Made by a program: the position numbers and the translations under genes. A stretch of DNA of 64,000 nucleotides, from NCBI GenBank assembly GCA_015066175.1, contig SVOW01000015.1:1-64000 (forward strand). Direction: 5' to 3'. Below the pieces are notes generated by a model, which saw only the letters and a program-made list of their open reading frames with translations, ran no database searches and was not told the origin of the DNA. Position 1 is the first letter of the stretch; every line of letters starts with the position of its first letter. Origin of the DNA: Oscillospiraceae bacterium. GTDB taxonomy: Bacteria; Bacillota; Clostridia; Oscillospirales; Acutalibacteraceae. Shown here piece by piece: positions 1-7,665 of the stretch.

Positions 1-1149
1 TCTGCAGTTTGCGGTATTTACGGGGGGCCGTACAGCCATGATATTACATATATTTTCCCGGATTTCGATGCTGATCCGTATGATGCAGAGTCCTATGATT
101 TCGCATGTACGGATGAAAGTATTTTAGTGTGCCTTGATGCAGGCACCGAAACCTTTTTTAGATTAGGTCAGACAATCGAGCATCAGATAAAAAAGCATGG
201 CACTGTTCCACCTAAGGATTTCAAAAAGTGGGCTGTTATCTGCGAGCATATCATCCGACATTATAATGAGGGTTGGGCAGATGGATATAAGCTTAATATT
301 AAATACTGGGAAATATGGAACGAGGCTGACCTTGACCCGGATGATTCATCCAACAAGCGCACTTGGGGCGGAACAAAAGCCGAATTTTTTAATTTGTATG
401 AAATTACCGCAATGCATCTTAAAGAATGTTTTCCTGATTTGAAAATAGGTGGCCCTGCTCTTGCACATAATGAAGAATGGGCAGAGGATTTTCTTCAGGA
501 AATGAAAAACAGAAAAGTCCCGCTTGATTTCTTTTCTTGGCATATTTATTGCACAGAGCCTGCGCATATGGCTCAAAAGGCAGAAAGAATAAAAACTCTT
601 TTAAACAAATACGGTTATGAAAATTCAGAAAGCATACTCAATGAATGGAACTACGTAAAAGGGTGGGAGGAAGAGTTTGTTTACTCTGTTAAAGCAATCC
701 ACGGAATTAAGGGTGCATCGTTCACATTAGCCTGTATTTGCACATCTCAGCATTCTCCCGTTGATATGCTTATGTATTATGACACTCGTCCCTCGGCTTT
801 TAATGGTGTTTTTGATTTTTACACTTATGAAAAGTTAAAAGGATACTATGCTTTTTATTGGTACGGCTTCCTTTATGATTGCGAAAAGGAAATAACCTCC
901 CAAAATGAGATTGAAAATATCTATTCTCTTTGCGGTGTGGATAAAAACGGGAAAGCAACAATTATACTTACTTATTATAGCGATAATGACTCTTTGCCCA
1001 ATAAAGAGATTTCGTTGGATTTAGGTGAAAAGGGGTCATATGATATTTATAAGGTTGATAACGGGCATAACGGGGAGCTTGTAGCAGTTACAGATAACCT
1101 TTCATTTGAACTGGAGCTTTACAGTATGGTGCTTATTAAAGAAAAATAA
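1..1149 (+). CDS. GH39-like glycoside hydrolase (5' end outside window)
   Basis: The reading frame is open from base 1, so the true start lies upstream and at least 382 codons are visible. The protein looks like a clan GH-A (beta/alpha)8-barrel retaining glycosidase, closest in feel to GH39 (beta-xylosidase or alpha-iduronidase-type enzymes). The acid/base is probably the Glu in WEIWNEAD (codon 322-324), and the nucleophile the Glu in ILNEWNY (codon 643-645). A short beta-rich tail follows the barrel, as is usual in GH39. No signal peptide can be judged because the N terminus is missing. The next gene, a GH127 enzyme, lies 91 bases downstream with its own -10 element. Together they suggest breakdown of arabinose- or xylose-containing plant glycans. 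The family call is fairly sure; the substrate is inferred from the neighbour. Another GH-A family, such as GH5 or GH30-like, is possible. Confidence 0.72.
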   Translation, partial: SAVCGIYGGPYSHDITYIFPDFDADPYDAESYDFACTDESILVCLDAGTETFFRLGQTIEHQIKKHGTVPPKDFKKWAVICEHIIRHYNEGWADGYKLNIKYWEIWNEADLDPDDSSNKRTWGGTKAEFFNLYEITAMHLKECFPDLKIGGPALAHNEEWAEDFLQEMKNRKVPLDFFSWHIYCTEPAHMAQKAERIKTLLNKYGYENSESILNEWNYVKGWEEEFVYSVKAIHGIKGASFTLACICTSQHSPVDMLMYYDTRPSAFNGVFDFYTYEKLKGYYAFYWYGFLYDCEKEITSQNEIENIYSLCGVDKNGKATIILTYYSDNDSLPNKEISLDLGEKGSYDIYKVDNGHNGELVAVTDNLSFELELYSMVLIKEK

Positions 1150-1177
1150 AAACATTTTTATATTTTGGTATGTGTGA

Positions 1178-1183
1178 TATAAT
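1178..1183 (+). promoter_or_regulatory. extended -10 promoter of the GH127 gene
   Basis: TATAAT preceded by TGTGA gives an extended -10 (TGaTATAAT). No convincing -35 is visible 17 bases upstream. The same TGTGATATAAT string recurs before several other operons here. The GTG start follows 57 bases later behind a GGAGGT ribosome binding site. Confidence 0.6.
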
Positions 1184-1240
1184 CAGCCCTATAAACAAAA
1201 ATTTATAGAGGAAAGGTAAATAATTTTCGGAGGTGTTGAC

Positions 1241-3049
1241 GTGAGAAAATGGAATTTGTTTACAACAAACGAAATCAAACCAAAGGGTTGGTTAAAAAAA
1301 CAATTAGAAATACAGGCTGCAGGGTTAAGCGGTAACCTTGATAAAATCTGGCCTGATATAAAGGAAAGTGCTTGGATTGGCGGTTCCAAAGAGGGATGGG
1401 AAAGAGTGCCGTATTGGTTGGATGGTTTTATTCCTCTGGCATACCTTTTAGAAAACAAAGATATGATTGAAAGGGCCAAAAAATATATTGACTCAATATT
1501 ATCTTTTCAAAAATCAGACGGCTGGATTTGCCCGTGTGAAGATTCCGAAAGGGAAGAATATGATACATGGGCAGTTCTTTTGATTTCAAAGGTTCTTACA
1601 GTTTATTATGAATGTTCTAAAGATGACAGAATACCCGATGTTGTTTATAATGTTCTGAAAAACTATTATGATTTATTGATGAAAGGGGAAATCAGACTTT
1701 TTAATTGGGGAAAATTCCGTTGGTATGAAGGATTAATCGCAATTAATTTTATTTATAAAAAATGCAATGAATCATGGCTTCTGGAGCTTGCGAAAATTTT
1801 AAAAAATCAAGGTGCGGATTATAATGATTTTATAGAATTATGGAAAAGACCGTTAAATCGTTGGAGATTTGAAACACATATTGTAAATCTTATGATGATG
1901 TTGAAATATGAAGCTCTATATTGTGAGCTTTTCGATGCTGATTACACTGATAATGCGGAATATCTGTATAAAATATTAAAGGAATATAACGGAACACCGG
2001 TTGAAACATTTACCGGTGACGAGTGCCTTTCGGGGCTTAGCGCAATTCAAGGAACCGAACTTTGCTCTGTTGTTGAGGAAATGTACTCTTACGAGCTTTT
2101 GTTTGCTTTTACAGGCGATAATAAGTGGGCTGAACGATTAGAGGTTGTAGCTTTCAATGCATTGCCTGCAACTGTAAGCGATGACATGTGGACTCATCAA
2201 TATGTACAAATGAGTAACCAGATTGCTTGTGAAAAATTTCCCGGTAAATCTCTTTTCAGAACGAACAGCAGCGAAGCTCATTTGTTTGGACTTGAGCCGA
2301 ACTTTGGTTGCTGTACGGCAAACTTTAACCAAGGTTTCCCAAAACTTGCTCTTTCGGCATTTATGTTTGACAATAACGAAATAATAAGCGCAATACCGTT
2401 GCCGTCAGAATTAAAAACCGAGGATAAGCATATTGTTTTGGAAACTGTTTATCCGTTTGTAAATTCATTTAAATACACAATAAATTCAAAGAGTGATTTT
2501 ATATTTAAAATCCGTATACCTTCTTTTGCTGAAAATGTTAAAGTGAATAATAAGTCTGTTACAGATATGAACTTGGATTTTGCAATTAAAGCTAATGAAA
2601 ATAAAGAGATAATTATCACTTTTGATACAGTACCTTACTTAGAAAAAAGAACAAGTGGCCTTAATACAATCAAATGTGGCTCTTTGGTTTTTTCGATACC
2701 CATCAAATTTGAAAAGAAAATGTATGAATTTACAAGAGACGGTGTTGAAAGAAAGTATCCGTACTGTGATTACGAGTTGTTACCGCTTTCTGATTGGAAT
2801 TATGCATTAACCGGTAATATTTTTACTGTTTTCAGAAACAATATTGCTGATATTCCGTTTTCGAGTGATGAACCGCCGGTGGTGATTAAAGCTAAAGCCA
2901 GAAAAATTAATTGGGGTCTTGAAGACGGTTATGAAAATGTTTGCGCAAGAGTACCCGAATCATTAGATGCCGTTTCTGACGAAGAAGAAATTACTCTTTA
3001 TCCTTATGGTTGTTCTAAATTAAGAATAACAGAAATACCGATAATATAA
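1241..3049 (+). CDS. GH127 family beta-L-arabinofuranosidase
   Basis: This 602-residue protein of the GH127 (former DUF1680) family would release beta-linked L-arabinofuranose from plant glycans or hydroxyproline-rich glycoproteins. It is cytosolic by appearance, with no signal peptide. The N terminus shows the family's alpha/alpha-barrel start (WLKKQLE, WPDIKESAWIGG, GWERVPYWLDGFIPLAYL). The unusual zinc site of the family is intact: Glu273-x-Cys275 in TELCS, and Cys357-Cys358 in FGCCTANF. In characterised GH127 enzymes one Cys of this cluster is the nucleophile. The C-terminal third is beta-rich. The start is GTG at 1241 with GGAGGT eight bases upstream; length is near the family norm of 600-650. 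A strong hairpin (3089-3124) closes the transcript. GH146 is a related alternative family. Confidence 0.88.
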   Translation: MRKWNLFTTNEIKPKGWLKKQLEIQAAGLSGNLDKIWPDIKESAWIGGSKEGWERVPYWLDGFIPLAYLLENKDMIERAKKYIDSILSFQKSDGWICPCEDSEREEYDTWAVLLISKVLTVYYECSKDDRIPDVVYNVLKNYYDLLMKGEIRLFNWGKFRWYEGLIAINFIYKKCNESWLLELAKILKNQGADYNDFIELWKRPLNRWRFETHIVNLMMMLKYEALYCELFDADYTDNAEYLYKILKEYNGTPVETFTGDECLSGLSAIQGTELCSVVEEMYSYELLFAFTGDNKWAERLEVVAFNALPATVSDDMWTHQYVQMSNQIACEKFPGKSLFRTNSSEAHLFGLEPNFGCCTANFNQGFPKLALSAFMFDNNEIISAIPLPSELKTEDKHIVLETVYPFVNSFKYTINSKSDFIFKIRIPSFAENVKVNNKSVTDMNLDFAIKANENKEIIITFDTVPYLEKRTSGLNTIKCGSLVFSIPIKFEKKMYEFTRDGVERKYPYCDYELLPLSDWNYALTGNIFTVFRNNIADIPFSSDEPPVVIKAKARKINWGLEDGYENVCARVPESLDAVSDEEEITLYPYGCSKLRITEIPII

Positions 3050-3088
3050 TCAAAAGTTTTGATGGTTCTAAAATGAGACGTACTGCCA

Positions 3089-3126
3089 AAAATCGACGAA
3101 TTTCGACAGAAGTTCGTCGATTTTAC
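3089..3126 (+). terminator. terminator after the GH127 gene
   Basis: A 12-bp perfect stem (AAAATCGACGAA at 3089-3100, TTCGTCGATTTT at 3113-3124) with a 12-nt loop ends in a short T run, 40 bases after the stop codon. It marks the end of the GH39-GH127 transcript. Confidence 0.75.
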
Positions 3127-3345
3127 TTTTTACTTCTTCACTATTCACTCTTCACTAATCTTTGGGTCGATTTTTGGAAAGTAAGAACCCGACCCATAAC
3201 GAAATCAAAGATTTCTATGGGTACCCCGGAACCTTGTTACTCGCTTCGCTCGTAATAATAAGTAATAGGTAATAGTGAATAAGTTTGGGCGAGACACCCG
3301 CACCCGATTGTAATTATTACTTATGTGTGATATAATCATCTCGAA
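3127..3345. other. non-coding, low-complexity stretch before repeat block A
   Basis: No convincing gene is present. It holds runs of the type TTCACTATTCACTCTTCACTAA near 3135 and AATAAGTAATAGGTAATAGTGAATAAG near 3260, low-complexity strings that also appear in inverted form at 9498-9530 beside block B. A TGTGATATAAT promoter-like string lies at 3324-3334 without an obvious gene behind it. Confidence 0.5.
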
Positions 3346-3619
3346 AAATTATAATTTGTCGCTATGTCTAAAACGTTATTGTAGGGCGGGGGCTTGCTCC
3401 CGCCGTTTGTTATTTTGCGTAAGATTTGGCGGCAGGACCAAGGCCCTGCCCTACGAAGGTTATAATTAATTGTACGATAAATTATAATTTATCCGTATAT
3501 TTGCGGCTGTATCGTAGGGGACGGGTTGCCCGTCCCGTTATGAATCTGATGAATTTTTCGCGGGCGCCGAAACGACGCCCCTACGATGCTGATTTTAATA
3601 CTGTGGTAAATTATAATTT
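3346..3619. repeat. repeat block A: two twin-hairpin modules between AAATTATAATTT sites
   Basis: The 12-bp palindrome AAATTATAATTT occurs at 3346-3357, 3479-3490 and 3608-3619. The two intervals (121 and 117 nt) share one plan: GTAGGG, a GC-rich hairpin, an AT-rich middle, a second GC-rich hairpin, then CCCTAC, so the module ends are short inverted repeats. The hairpin stems differ between the modules (GGCGGGGGC-type against GGGACGGG-type), yet each is self-complementary. No ORF covers the block credibly. Confidence 0.85.
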
Positions 3620-3741
3620 GAAAAACTTGCTATGGGAATTGAATTGACCAATTATTAAAAATCTTATATCAGTGATAGTTGAAAAACTTGCTATGGGAAT
3701 TGAACTGACCAATTATTAAAAATCTCACATCAGTGATAGTT
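3620..3741 (+). repeat. 61-nt CAGTGATAG module, two tandem copies
   Basis: Two copies (3620-3680 and 3681-3741) differ at three of 61 positions. Each starts GAAAAAC, carries CTATGGG about 12 nt in, and ends ATCAGTGATAGTT. The pair abuts the last AAATTATAATTT of block A and lies 70 bp before the ACT-domain gene, pointing toward it. Related copies are at 10501, 18524, 18585 and 27581 (minus). In these two copies the small ORF seen in other copies has an in-frame TAA at codon 9. Confidence 0.85.
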
Positions 3742-3752
3742 GAAAAAGAGGT

Positions 3753-3781
3753 TTGCATTTGAGGCGAAAATGTGATATAAT
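3753..3781 (+). promoter_or_regulatory. sigma-A promoter of the ACT-PFL operon
   Basis: TTGCAT (3753-3758), a 17-nt spacer and TATAAT (3776-3781) with an extended TGTGA in front. The start codon at 3812 follows behind AAAAGGAG. Confidence 0.75.
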
Positions 3782-3811
3782 TGCTTATATTATGCAAAAA
3801 GGAGAATTTTT

Positions 3812-4078
3812 ATGCGAGCAGTAGTAACAGTTGTAGGTAAAGATATGGTTGGTATCCTTTCCAAAGTTTCAGGAATATGTGCAGAAAACAAAATGAATGT
3901 TATTGAAGTTTCACAGACAATTCTTCAGGATATGTTCTGTATGATTATGCTTGTTGAAACATCAGAGGGTGCAAATTTCGCAGCATTTTCTGACGAAATC
4001 AAAGCAGAAGGCGAAAAATTAGGACTTGTTATCCACGCAATGCATGAAGACGTTTTCAACTCAATGCACAGAATATAA
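3812..4078 (+). CDS. ACT-domain protein, UPF0237 type
   Basis: This 88-residue protein is essentially one ACT domain (MRAVVTVVGKDMVGILSKVS at the N terminus, then helix ENKMNVIEVSQ and strand MFCMIMLVET). It belongs to the UPF0237 group related to the GcvR sensor. ACT domains bind small ligands, usually amino acids, so a sensor role for the next gene is a fair inference; its ligand is unknown. The start is ATG behind AAAAGGAG. The PFL/UPF0210 gene begins 16 bases after the stop. This two-gene pair recurs in many Firmicutes, which supports a joint function. Length matches the family (about 90 residues). Confidence 0.9.
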   Translation: MRAVVTVVGKDMVGILSKVSGICAENKMNVIEVSQTILQDMFCMIMLVETSEGANFAAFSDEIKAEGEKLGLVIHAMHEDVFNSMHRI

Positions 4079-4093
4079 AAGGAGCCGGAAAAT

Positions 4094-5449
4094 ATGATTA
4101 ATACAGGCGATATTCTCGAAACCATTGGCATGATTCAGAATGAAAACCTTGATATCAGAACAATCACAATGGGTATTTCTCTGCTTGATTGTTGTTCAGG
4201 TGACATTGACGTTTCATGCACAAAAATATATGATAAAATCACTCGTCTTGCATCAAAGCTTGTAAAGACAGGTGAAGATATAGAAAAGGAATACGGTATT
4301 CCCATTATCAACAAAAGAATTTCCGTTACTCCGATTGCTATGATTTTAGCTTCATCAGGGGGAGACCCTGTGAAATATGCCCTTACTCTTGAAAAAGCAT
4401 CAAGAGAAGTGGGCGTAAACTTCATCGGCGGTTATTCTGCACTTGTGCAGAAAGGCTTTGCTCAGGGTGACGAAGCACTTATCCGCAGTATTCCCGAAGC
4501 ACTTTCACGCACTGAACATATCTGCTCAAGCGTAAACATCGGCTCTACAAAAACAGGTATCAATATGGATGCCGTTAAACTTATGGGTAACGTTATCAAA
4601 AATGCTGCGTATGCTACTGAAGACCGCGACTGTATCGGTGCTGCAAAGCTTGTTGTTTTCTGCAATGCTCCCGACGATAACCCCTTTATGGCAGGTGCAT
4701 TCCACGGTGCAGGCGAAGCAGACTGTGTAATTAACGTTGGTGTATCAGGCCCCGGTGTTGTAAGAAGTGCGCTGACAAAAATTCCCGATGCAAATATCAC
4801 AGAAGTTGCAGATATGGTCAAGAAAACTGCTTTCAAAATCACACGTATGGGTCAGCTTGTGGCAAATGAGGCTTCAAGAAGACTGAGCGTGCCTTTCGGT
4901 ATTGTTGATTTATCTCTTGCTCCCACACCTGCAGTTGGTGACTCAGTTGCATATATTCTTGAAGAAATGGGCCTTGAAACATGCGGTGCTCACGGCACAA
5001 CAGCCTGCCTTGCACTCTTAAACGATGCAGTTAAAAAAGGCGGCGTAATGGCTTCTTCTCACGTTGGTGGACTTTCAGGTGCATTTATTCCCGTAAGTGA
5101 AGATGCGGGTATGATTAATGCTGCAAGAAGCGGTTGCCTTACAATAGAAAAGCTTGAAGCAATGACAGCTGTATGCTCCGTTGGTCTTGATATGATTGTA
5201 GTGCCCGGTGATGTGACACCTGAAATTATTTCTGCAATTATCGCAGATGAGGCTGCAATCGGTATGATTAACTCAAAAACAACTGCAGTAAGGCTTATTC
5301 CCGCAATTGGTAAGGATGTGGGTGATGAGCTTAACTTCGGCGGACTTTTGGGTAGCGGACCTGTTATGAGAGTCAACACTGCTTCTCCTGAAAAATTCAT
5401 TTCACGTGGCGGCAGAATCCCTGCTCCCATACAGAGCCTTAAAAACTAA
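4094..5449 (+). CDS. PFL family (UPF0210) protein
   Basis: A 451-residue cytosolic protein of the UPF0210 family, called PFL because of distant resemblance to pyruvate formate-lyase-type barrels; the biochemical role is not established. Typical features are [16 protein letters not shown] near the N terminus, glycine-rich segments ([21 protein letters not shown]) and the C-terminal [13 protein letters not shown] ending that full-length members share. No signal peptide or membrane span is seen. The start ATG has AAGGAG upstream, and the gene is co-transcribed with the ACT-domain gene. The operon ends at the hairpin 5468-5499. The family call is secure; function is unknown. Confidence 0.92.
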   Translation: MINTGDILETIGMIQNENLDIRTITMGISLLDCCSGDIDVSCTKIYDKITRLASKLVKTGEDIEKEYGIPIINKRISVTPIAMILASSGGDPVKYALTLEKASREVGVNFIGGYSALVQKGFAQGDEALIRSIPEALSRTEHICSSVNIGSTKTGINMDAVKLMGNVIKNAAYATEDRDCIGAAKLVVFCNAPDDNPFMAGAFHGAGEADCVINVGVSGPGVVRSALTKIPDANITEVADMVKKTAFKITRMGQLVANEASRRLSVPFGIVDLSLAPTPAVGDSVAYILEEMGLETCGAHGTTACLALLNDAVKKGGVMASSHVGGLSGAFIPVSEDAGMINAARSGCLTIEKLEAMTAVCSVGLDMIVVPGDVTPEIISAIIADEAAIGMINSKTTAVRLIPAIGKDVGDELNFGGLLGSGPVMRVNTASPEKFISRGGRIPAPIQSLKN

Positions 5450-5467
5450 ATATTATTTTTTTGACAG

Positions 5468-5499
5468 AATCCTGCAGGCTGATGCTTGCAGGATTTTTT
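5468..5499 (+). terminator. terminator of the ACT-PFL operon
   Basis: Stem AATCCTGCA (5468-5476) with TGCAGGATT (5487-5495), then TTTTTT. It starts 19 bases after the PFL stop codon. Confidence 0.88.
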
Positions 5500-5580
5500 G
5501 CTTTAAGGGACCTCTGAAAACCCCTTAAGTTGTCATTTCTGAATAAGTACAAGGATTTATTGCATAATAATTACAAAGTT

Positions 5581-5621
5581 TACAATTATGTAACAAATTG
5601 TAACTTTTAATATGATATAAT
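5581..5621 (+). promoter_or_regulatory. promoter region of the CHAP amidase gene
   Basis: TGaTATAAT (TATAAT at 5616-5621) is an extended -10. Just upstream lies a 7-bp inverted repeat, TACAATT (5581-5587) with AATTGTA (5596-5602), across the expected -35 zone, so it could be a regulator site. No protein is assigned to it. Confidence 0.5.
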
Positions 5622-5649
5622 CCACAGGTACGTTAATTGAGGTGATTGT

Positions 5650-6618
5650 TTGAAGAAAGCAAAAATAAAGATTTTACTGGTTTCTTTTTTAATCAGTGCC
5701 ATGAGTTGTGTTTCAGCATTTCCTATGGCCGGTGCTGTTGACGAAGACGCAGTTTTGCCTGATGAGAAAGAATCAGTGGTGTCAACAGAAAAATCTGATG
5801 AAGCAGATACACAGCAGGCTGCAACAGAAGAAAAAACAGTTAAAGAAACTTCTGAAAAACCTGTTTATACTCAAAGAGATAAAATAATGGACTTCGCATT
5901 GAGCGAAGTCGGATACACTCAGCAGAACGGCTATAACAAATTTTCTGCTGAATTCGGAAACGGTTACACAGCATGGTGCAACTATTTTGTTGTGTGGTGT
6001 GCAAAGCAGGCAGGCGTTTCTCCTGAAGCAATAACAGGCACATCTTCATACAACGGCAACTGCTACATTTATATGAGCGCATTGAGAAATCAAGGCAGAT
6101 TTTTTGTGAATGACGGCAGTTACACACCAAAAAAAGGTGACCTTGTTTTCTATAACTCAACAAAAAGCACATCAGGTTCAACTCACATCGGCTTTGTGCT
6201 TGAAGCAGACGCAGATACTGTTACAACAGTTGAAGGTAACGTAACGGTAAACGGCACAAGAGGTGTAGGCAGAAATGTCCGCCCCAGATATTCATACGTA
6301 GGCGATATGATTATTATAGGCTTTGGTGTGCCTGCTTACAGCGGCGAAGCAGTGCCCGAAGCAGTAATTAAAAACAACGGCTATTCATCACAGCAGATTG
6401 AGGATGAAAAGGAAAAAGAACTGATTGATGTTGATAAGTTTGAAACAAATTCAAGCGTTGAAACAAGAATCGCTCTTACAGACAGCATAAGAAACGCTGT
6501 TGACCCAAAAGAAAATTGCAAACATATTGAGTTTGCAACAGTTGTAAAAATGTCATGCAGACCGAATATGTATTATACAGACAGCAACACAGTGTGTATT
6601 TGCTATGAAACAAAGTGA
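5650..6618 (+). CDS. secreted CHAP-domain peptidoglycan amidase/endopeptidase
   Basis: A 322-residue exported protein. Residues 1-30 form a signal peptide (KKAKIKILLVSFLISAM core, cleavage near AGA-VDE). An acidic Thr/Glu-rich linker follows to about residue 75, then a CHAP domain to about residue 225. The catalytic Cys is in TAWCNYFVVWC, the His in STHIGFV, and an Asn/Glu follows in VEGNVT. CHAP enzymes cut peptide bonds in peptidoglycan, so a role in wall turnover or cell separation is likely. The last 95 residues are charged and unassigned, with three Cys near the end. The start is TTG at 5650 behind GAGGTGA. The gene stands alone between two terminators and is convergent with the next gene. 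Confidence 0.85.
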   Translation: MKKAKIKILLVSFLISAMSCVSAFPMAGAVDEDAVLPDEKESVVSTEKSDEADTQQAATEEKTVKETSEKPVYTQRDKIMDFALSEVGYTQQNGYNKFSAEFGNGYTAWCNYFVVWCAKQAGVSPEAITGTSSYNGNCYIYMSALRNQGRFFVNDGSYTPKKGDLVFYNSTKSTSGSTHIGFVLEADADTVTTVEGNVTVNGTRGVGRNVRPRYSYVGDMIIIGFGVPAYSGEAVPEAVIKNNGYSSQQIEDEKEKELIDVDKFETNSSVETRIALTDSIRNAVDPKENCKHIEFATVVKMSCRPNMYYTDSNTVCICYETK

Positions 6619-6624
6619 AAAAAG

Positions 6625-6665
6625 AAGCTCGTAAGTCAGGAAAACTTACGAGCTTTGTTTTTTTA
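6625..6665. terminator. bidirectional terminator between convergent genes
   Basis: A 12-bp perfect stem AAGCTCGTAAGT (6625-6636) with ACTTACGAGCTT (6644-6655), followed by TGTTTTTTT. The mirror side carries A-rich sequence, so it can serve both the CHAP gene and the minus-strand gene ending at 6663. Confidence 0.85.
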
Positions 6666-7538
6666 GCCGTTAACGGAATAATGTCTTATGTTTACTGAAA
6701 CAAGCTTGTCATAGTCTGCCACGTGGATAAGTGAACCGTCTGCCATAGGATAAACTGTCAGACCTTCTGCTTCGTGGTCACGTCCGCTTACAGTTCTTTC
6801 AAACAGGTTTTTAACTTCGCCTGTTTTCACATCAACAGTCTGGATAATTTCTGTTGCTGAATCTCTTACGTCGTATGACATATAAAGAAGTCCGTTGTAA
6901 TATTCAGCACCCTGAATTCTGTCTACAGGCTCAGAAAGCATAATTTTGTGTGAGAAACTCATATCTTTAAGGTTATATGCAAGAATACAATCAGTTTCAT
7001 GGAAAGGTGATGTGTAAAGATAACCGTTTTCACCGTCTACTGCACAATAAGGAATACCGTCGTCAAGATATTCAGTGCCCAGGTCGTAATATTCGCCTGT
7101 GAATTCAAGTGTTTCAGCATCGAAGATGAGAATGAGGTTGTATGTATCTGTTTCGTCTTCAGTTGCGGCGTAAATTTTGCCGTCATAATAGCTGATTCCG
7201 CCGATGTGGTCGCTGTTGTATTTTTCTTTGATTTCTTTCGGAATAGCAGAATGGTCATAAATAACTTTTTCGAATCCGTCAACTGTCCATTTTGCTATGC
7301 CTACAAGGTCAACAGCAGCAATTGAACCTGCGGTGTAGTAGTATTCGCCGTCAGTTGTGATGCCCTGGCTCATAAGGAGTGCTTCGTCAAGAGTGAATTT
7401 ATCTGTTCTGATAAGCTCTGCATTAGGTGAACAGGTGATGTCACCGCCGTTAATCCAACCTGAAATAAGAATAATAAATGCGCTGAAAAGTGCCCAACCG
7501 GGATAAAGAAGTGATTTGAAAATTTTGACAATAAACAT
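6663..7538 (-). CDS. membrane-anchored beta-propeller-like protein, function unknown
   Basis: A 291-residue protein I do not recognise as a named family. Residues 5-30 form one hydrophobic segment (LYPGWALFSAFIILISGWI), a signal anchor or uncleaved signal peptide. The rest is outside the cell and made of repeated beta-strand units with similar openings: SQGITTDGEYYYTAG, HIGGISYYDGKIYAAT, YCAVDGENGYLYTS, IQGAEYYNGLLYMSY and AEGLTVYPMADGSLIHV. This spacing of about 45-55 residues resembles a six-bladed propeller of the SdiA-regulated/NHL kind. The start ATG has AGGAGG seven bases upstream. It is divergent from glmS with 127 bases between. A binding or scaffold role is only a guess. Confidence 0.6.
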   Translation of the reverse strand: MFIVKIFKSLLYPGWALFSAFIILISGWINGGDITCSPNAELIRTDKFTLDEALLMSQGITTDGEYYYTAGSIAAVDLVGIAKWTVDGFEKVIYDHSAIPKEIKEKYNSDHIGGISYYDGKIYAATEDETDTYNLILIFDAETLEFTGEYYDLGTEYLDDGIPYCAVDGENGYLYTSPFHETDCILAYNLKDMSFSHKIMLSEPVDRIQGAEYYNGLLYMSYDVRDSATEIIQTVDVKTGEVKNLFERTVSGRDHEAEGLTVYPMADGSLIHVADYDKLVSVNIRHYSVNG

Positions 7539-7665
7539 ATCGTTTACCTCCTATACATATAAGGTAATTTAAGTATATCATCATAATAAAAATATTGCAA
7601 TAATTTTTCTCTGCATATTTTCCGTAAATTTTCCTATACTTAATTTTAAGAAAGGAATGATATTT

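Noticed and set aside
3073-3255. 60-codon ORF after GH127
   Set aside because: It covers the terminator hairpin and low-complexity DNA, has no ribosome site and no family resemblance.
3426-3647. 73-codon ORF in block A
   Set aside because: It is a translation of GC-rich hairpin modules and the AAATTATAATTT junction; similar artefact ORFs occur at 9599-9838 and 10325-10528.
4135-5430. Minus-strand ORFs opposite the PFL gene
   Set aside because: These are shadows of a well-supported conserved gene on the plus strand, with no ribosome sites or recognisable products.
7539-7665. glmS ribozyme upstream of glmS
   Set aside because: Only 127 bases separate the divergent genes and they are AT-rich with no conserved ribozyme core; a glmS ribozyme needs about 150-200 structured bases.
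7657-7665. Earlier ATG start of glmS
   Set aside because: It would place three residues before the Cys that must become the N-terminal nucleophile.
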